Assembly: GCF_964019385.1 (NCBI RefSeq)
Contig: NC_088643.1
Span: 17,339,373 to 17,403,372, forward strand
Reading direction: 5' to 3'
Source of the DNA: Sycon ciliatum
Lineage: Eukaryota > Porifera > Calcarea > Leucosolenida > Sycettidae
Length of the DNA stretch: 64,000 nt
This document shows positions 34,161 through 64,000 of this stretch, one piece after another. Position numbers and translations under genes: made by a program. A model generated the notes under the pieces. The model saw only the letters and a list, made by a program, of their open reading frames with translations, ran no database searches and was not told the DNA's origin. How positions within the stretch are numbered: position 1 is the first letter of the stretch; each line of letters begins with the position of its first letter.

Positions 34161-36700
34161 GTTCGGACGCTCAACTACGCAGGTCTGGATCCAAAAACGT
34201 TTGGCAGAGAGACTGGTGTAAGAATGTACATGACTACTTGTACGTATCCTCGTGTTGCTATTATTGACGGGTTTTTCTTCGGTATTGAGCGTCTTGGACT
34301 GGAGACAAAACAAAGTGGATTAAGTTAACTTGGGTTGGGACATCGCCCGCAATGCGCGCCCAGGGTAGGTGTTTCAACAGATACGCTCGTCTGGATTTGC
34401 ACAGCTTCGACAAGCGCGGTCGTGCAAGAAACCACACAGGCTAGGCTGCCACCTAGTAGATCTACCTAAGTCCTTGCACACTCGGTCACAGCACACTGGC
34501 ACTAGTACAGGTGCTCTACGTATAGAGTACATGACAGAACGGCGGGAGCTCGCATTCCACTTTCCTGTCACGTAACTAGTGACTTGTGTTACTATTAAAT
34601 TGTAGTATCGCTCGGACTGAAATACTCCGATAGGATTTGCAGATTTGTGAAAGCGGGACGGTCAATATTGGTACGTAGATCTACGGCAAGATAATTCTGC
34701 CACGGTCACTGAAAGATAGAAAGCAAAGCGACCGCAAACGCCACATTCCCTTCAAGTGTTACTTCTAGTGCTATTTAATTTATATGATCTAGCCCCTCTC
34801 CTCGACCCTCATTCGCTGGCTCGTAAAGCGTTGTCGAGCAGTCTTGCTCATTGGTCTTACCAAGAGTAGATAAACATGTTTATCTACTCTTGGTCTTACG
34901 AATTCACAGAAGTCCGGGTTCGAAGCCTTCCCTTCGCCAAGTGTACATGCACGATGAGCGCTGCTGTATTTCCCAATCGTCAGTTCTTCGCCCGATCAAA
35001 TCACATCGACCGCGGTACTGGAGTTCGGAAGGGGCACTCAGTGACTCTACTCCCAGACACCTTGCATCATGACACCACACACCATGATACACTGTGCACA
35101 AGACAACTACAATAGTCATGCATTGGCATTGTACAAAGTTCTGACATTCCACCTTTTCTCTTTTTAATGAGGCCAGGGGGCCAGGGGGGGGGGGGGGGGG
35201 GGGGGTGCATTACTGGCTGCACACCTTACACCAGAAACGGAAGTCAGCATCGGATCAGTGGTGATAGCCTAGCTGGGGTATCAGGATGCTACAACCGCAG
35301 TGAAGATCTCATCTACCGATACACACCCTTGCATTCCACCAACAGAGTGACTCGTGTAGACCTGTGAAAACCGCACACCAATGCAAGCGACTCGCAACAG
35401 GATGATGAACATAAGGATATGGCAATTCTGATAAACGGAGGACTTGAAATGCAGCCGGAAAGAGCGCCTTTCCAGAACAAGAATATAAGGGAGAGAAGAG
35501 ACAGAAAAATGGCCGCTACGTGACTGTACGTTTGCATCACAACTGAGCACGCTGCGCGTTCAGCAGCGGCGCATCATGGCCGATCCGCTAGATCAGGATC
35601 TAGGCGTTGGGCTGCTGCAGAAGTAACCATCTGAATTATTTGAATAGTAGAGCAGACATGACGGGAACTGGGAACCGTAGGGTCGGGGGGAATACCCGGG
35701 CGATCGGGCACACGCAAAGGAATACGAGAAGAAAACAACCGTGGGGAAAGCAAGAAAGAAAGAACGATACGCGGGGCCTGGATCACGGCAGGATAAAGCA
35801 ACAGCACGGAAAACGTCACTTATCGTAACGCTAATATAAAGAGCATGACCGGCGCTAAAAATGTAAAATTTAGTATCTGTTTGTGAGTTTGTGTTTAGGT
35901 TGGGCAGCGGACTCTAAACAATCATCATGTACATAAGTATTATTATAGGGACTGAGGAGAGGAGAAATAGGGCACACACAGGCAAGGAGTATCAGTAATG
36001 TGTGCGGGTAAAAGTCAGCGACATGGAACAGAGCCTTGATGGACGATGTGTATTCTGGCCCTTGGTTGTGTTAGGGCTGATGTTGCGCAGGGCCTAGGGA
36101 TGTGCGAGAGGCTCAGAGCATACGTGCCGAAACGGCTCGCAGGAACACTGGGCCGGCCTCACTGCTTTTGTAAGCTACACCGTGAAGCACCGACACACTG
36201 GGAGGTAGGTGAACCCAGCCAGGCAGCGACAATCACACACTGTGCAATGCTCAGTGTAGGAGCTCTCATTTGATTACGGGATAGGAATACAGTGAGTGGA
36301 GGGCAGAGGACGGGGACAAGGGGGGGGGGGGGGGGGTACACATACAGAATCAAGCTAGCGTACCTAAAACCTAAATGAAGAACAGTGGTACATGGGGCGC
36401 CAGTGCGACACAGCCATCCCGTCGCGAAGTACTCTCCGGGACAGCGCTGTAATCTTCACACTAGCTACTGTGCTGTACGCTGTCAGCTGCTACTAAAAGC
36501 GTGTGTGTGTGTGAGTGAGTGTGTGTCTGTGCACGGCACACAAGCATGGGGATCACTGCGGACGGCGGTGTGCGCATGACAGTAAACAGAGGTGATGATG
36601 GTGACTGTGGCAGTGACTGTGGCAGTGCCTGACGGCGGCCGCTCCAGAATGCCCACCCAGAGAGAGAGAGCAGAGCAGAGCAGAGCAGAGCAGAGCGCGC
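34161..36700. other. No gene recognised; includes the talin 3' flank
   Basis: Holds the 34859-34894 palindrome and poly-G tracts at about 35186-35206 and 36320-36337. The part just below 36701 should include the talin 3' UTR. No clear polyadenylation signal was found by eye. Confidence 0.5.
34859..34894. repeat. Perfect 36-bp palindrome
   Basis: Two 18-bp arms, ACCAAGAGTAGATAAACA and its exact inverse, with no spacer. Confidence 0.95.
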
Positions 36701-61951
<25,251 letters not shown>

Positions 61952-62399
61952 CTGCGCAGCAAACAACACAGAAGACGCACAGTCACACTGATCAAGAAGA
62001 GAATGTATACAACAGTTATAAATATACGGCGGTGATGTGCAAGTAGAGTGGGTCAGTCGAGAGGCGAGAGCTCACTGTGCAGTCGTGGAGTGACTGATTG
62101 TCCCACCGACTGACACAAATCATATGCATGGCAGTGACCAGCACCAACCCAACCAATACTAGTCTGCTGGTCGGGTTGCACTATCACTGGCTGGCGTCAA
62201 GCTTGGCCACAAGGTGCTGGAATACCTTGCCAAGTCAGACAGCCACCATTCAATCTGGACAGAAATCGTGGAGATAGCAGCCAATAGGCCGTCGTCGAAG
62301 TCTGACGTCACAGCTTCTTGACAACGTGTAGCAACGAGCAAAGTGGTGACAAACAAAAGTCGCGTCACCCACGCTTGTCGTGTTTCCACTGGTCACAGC

Positions 62400-62950
62400 A
62401 TCACTTTGACTGGAGAGCGCACAACATTTTAGTTCGCAAGAAGAATGTTGTGCTCTTCGTCTTCAAGACGCTTCTCTCTCGCTGTTCACTCCGGAGGAAA
62501 TATGCGGAGGTCAAATTAGAGCTTGCTCGTAAACGGTTCACTTTCGCAGACATCAGTAGCCGGGACGATCTTATTCAGCACTACACTGGTCTCCCGGATC
62601 TGAGTGAATTCAAGAAGTTGCTGAACATGATATGCCGTATGAAAATTGTGTACCACAGTGGCTGGACGGTGAAGGCTTTGGCAGTAGAGGATCAGCTGCT
62701 ATTAACCCTTATGAAACTGAGATGCAACTTCTCAAATATTGATCTTGGTGTGAGGTTTGCTGTGTCTGATACAGTGACAAACATCACTCGTACGTGGATA
62801 GCGTCGCTGCACCGCGTCCTGGATCATCTCTTGCTAGAGATGCTGGATCGCCTGATCATGCCCGGTCTACACGACTGCCAGAAGAGCAACGAGAAGCTCA
62901 GGTTCGGCAGCGGATTGCTGGCTCGAACATGGCCAGTGAGAGTCATCATG
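62400..62950 (+). pseudogene. DDE transposase N-terminal fragment (HTH_Tnp_4 type)
   Basis: Plus-strand frame 62318-63064. DDLIQHYTGLPDLSEFKKLL is the FYTGLP block, and LAVEDQLLLTLMKLRCNFSN with VRFAVSDTVTNITRTWI is the helix-turn-helix that precedes the DDE catalytic domain in IS5/Harbinger-like transposases such as ISL2EU. The catalytic domain does not follow in frame, so this is a fragment. It lies opposite to talin, upstream of the first visible talin exon. Confidence 0.65.
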
Positions 62951-63282
62951 GATTTAAACTTGGCCAAGCTCATGGTTACACCGAACCTGAGTTTGTGTTG
63001 CCGCTCACAGCGGCTGCCGTGGAGACTCTACCTGCTGACCTCCAGCAGCACAACGTCCTGGTAGCGCAGGTGAAGTCGTTCGCCGGGGAGTGAGTGAAGA
63101 CGTTGGAGAAAGACACAACACACAGGCACAAGTTTTTTTTCTCCCTGTTGTTCACACTTGGTGCTGATAGCGCAGCAGGGCACTATTTCTGGCGCGCTGT
63201 CCTTCGTATCATTGGACTACGGGTAGAAGGTGTCGAATTTCCAGCTCCTGCCGGCCAGCGTGCAATGTCCTCCGTCACAATT

Positions 63283-63678
63283 CAAAAGCTCGGCGAGAGC
63301 ATAAAGAAATACGCAGCCACCATCACGCTGACTAGACTCGCGGCTAGTAAGCAGAAGTTGAAAGACATCCGAAGCAACACCTCCATTGCAAGAAGCAAAC
63401 CCGCTGCTGAGGTTTACGCCGGCACACTACATCGACACAAACAATGACCGGACCATGAACAAAAGGTCAGTGGTTCGACACAAAAGCTCGGCGAGAGCAT
63501 AAAGAAATACGCAGCCACCATCACGCTGACTAGACTCGCGGCTAGTAAGCAGAAGTTGAAAGACATCCGAAGCAACACCTCCATTGCAAGAAGCAAACCC
63601 GCTGCTGAAGTTTACGCCGGCACACTACATCGACACAAACGATGACCGGACCATGAACAAAAGGCCAGTGGTTCGACA
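63283..63678. repeat. 198-bp tandem duplication
   Basis: CAAAAGCTCGGCGAGAGCAT begins at 63283 and again at 63481; the two copies are almost identical. In frame (66 codons) and open on plus (KLGESIKKYAATITLTRLAA), downstream of the transposase fragment. Protein not recognised. Confidence 0.95.
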
Positions 63679-63864
63679 CCAACGTCGACTGAAGACTAAG
63701 TCTAAGGAGGCCACCAGCCAGCAGTTGCCGAGTACACAGACTTCAGTGTTGTCTCGCTGCAGTAAGTATTCGCCATGCGGTGCACTGAACAGTGACTTGT
63801 GAAAATTCCCTTTTCCATCTTTGCTGTAATGGACTCGGATGGAGAGCCAATAATTAATTTATAC

Positions 63865-64000
63865 AAAAGAGAAAGGATCAAGGAACTACAAATTACGCTA
63901 TACTGTCCACTAACACCACCAGTTACTAAACAATCAGCTCATGCGATAACATTGCACTCCTTATGTTATATGTTATTTCTACAACTTAGAACCTTCCAAG
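63865..64000. repeat. Dispersed repeat, copy 2 (cut by the window edge)
   Basis: Matches 13657-13870 in order (TACGCTATA, TCCACTAACACCACCAG, CTCATGCGATAACATTGCAC). Confidence 0.6.

Noticed and set aside
62159-62389. Minus ORF with a signal-peptide-like start (LLFVTTLLVATRCQ)
   Set aside because: Overlaps the DDE transposase fragment on plus, has no good donor, and does not match talin.

Overview
The window is eukaryotic and metazoan. Its genes are split into many short exons with GT-AG introns, there is a eukaryotic tRNA gene, and long (CA)n, (GA)n and poly-C/G tracts and MITE-type transposons are abundant. The two genes identified with certainty are talin and a mitochondrial 2-oxoacid dehydrogenase E1. 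No vertebrate-specific feature was seen. A marine invertebrate, possibly a sponge or another early-branching animal, is my guess only; the sequence does not settle it.

Layout. (1) 1-2905, plus strand: four exons near the 3' end of a DHTKD1-like gene (2-oxoadipate dehydrogenase E1). The gene starts left of the window and its last exon is not securely found. A 37-bp minisatellite of about 36 copies follows. (2) 6192-18105, minus strand, convergent with DHTKD1: a single-pass receptor that I assembled exon by exon. It has four Ig domains, several fibronectin-III-like domains, one membrane helix and a 130-residue tail with tyrosine motifs. One FNIII half-exon is missing from the model, and the first exon is uncertain (18343-18422, or 26271-26469). 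(3) 19465-23620: a hAT-type element with an exact 8-bp target duplication, carrying a 3.6-kb Kolobok element (TTAA, THAP domain) inside it. (4) About 26.5-36.7 kb: no recognisable gene; MITEs, hairpins and simple repeats. (5) 36701 to beyond the right edge, minus strand: talin, 34 exons in the window from rod domain R1 to the C-terminal dimerisation helix, every exon joining in phase. A tRNA-His(GTG) gene, several MITEs, a Gag-like retroelement fossil (57.4-60.0 kb) and, just upstream of the first visible exon, a DDE transposase fragment (62.4-62.95 kb) sit in or beside talin introns.

Biology. Talin links integrins to actin. The Ig/FNIII receptor is a surface protein with possible SH2-docking tyrosines; nothing in the sequence ties the two functionally. 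DHTKD1 is a metabolic gene that is merely a neighbour. The most unusual features are the nested transposons with intact target duplications, an exact 3 x 368-bp triplication, a near-perfect 76-bp hairpin in a talin intron, a 650-bp foldback in the receptor, and a five-copy MITE family spread across the window. I found no convincing new multi-gene system.
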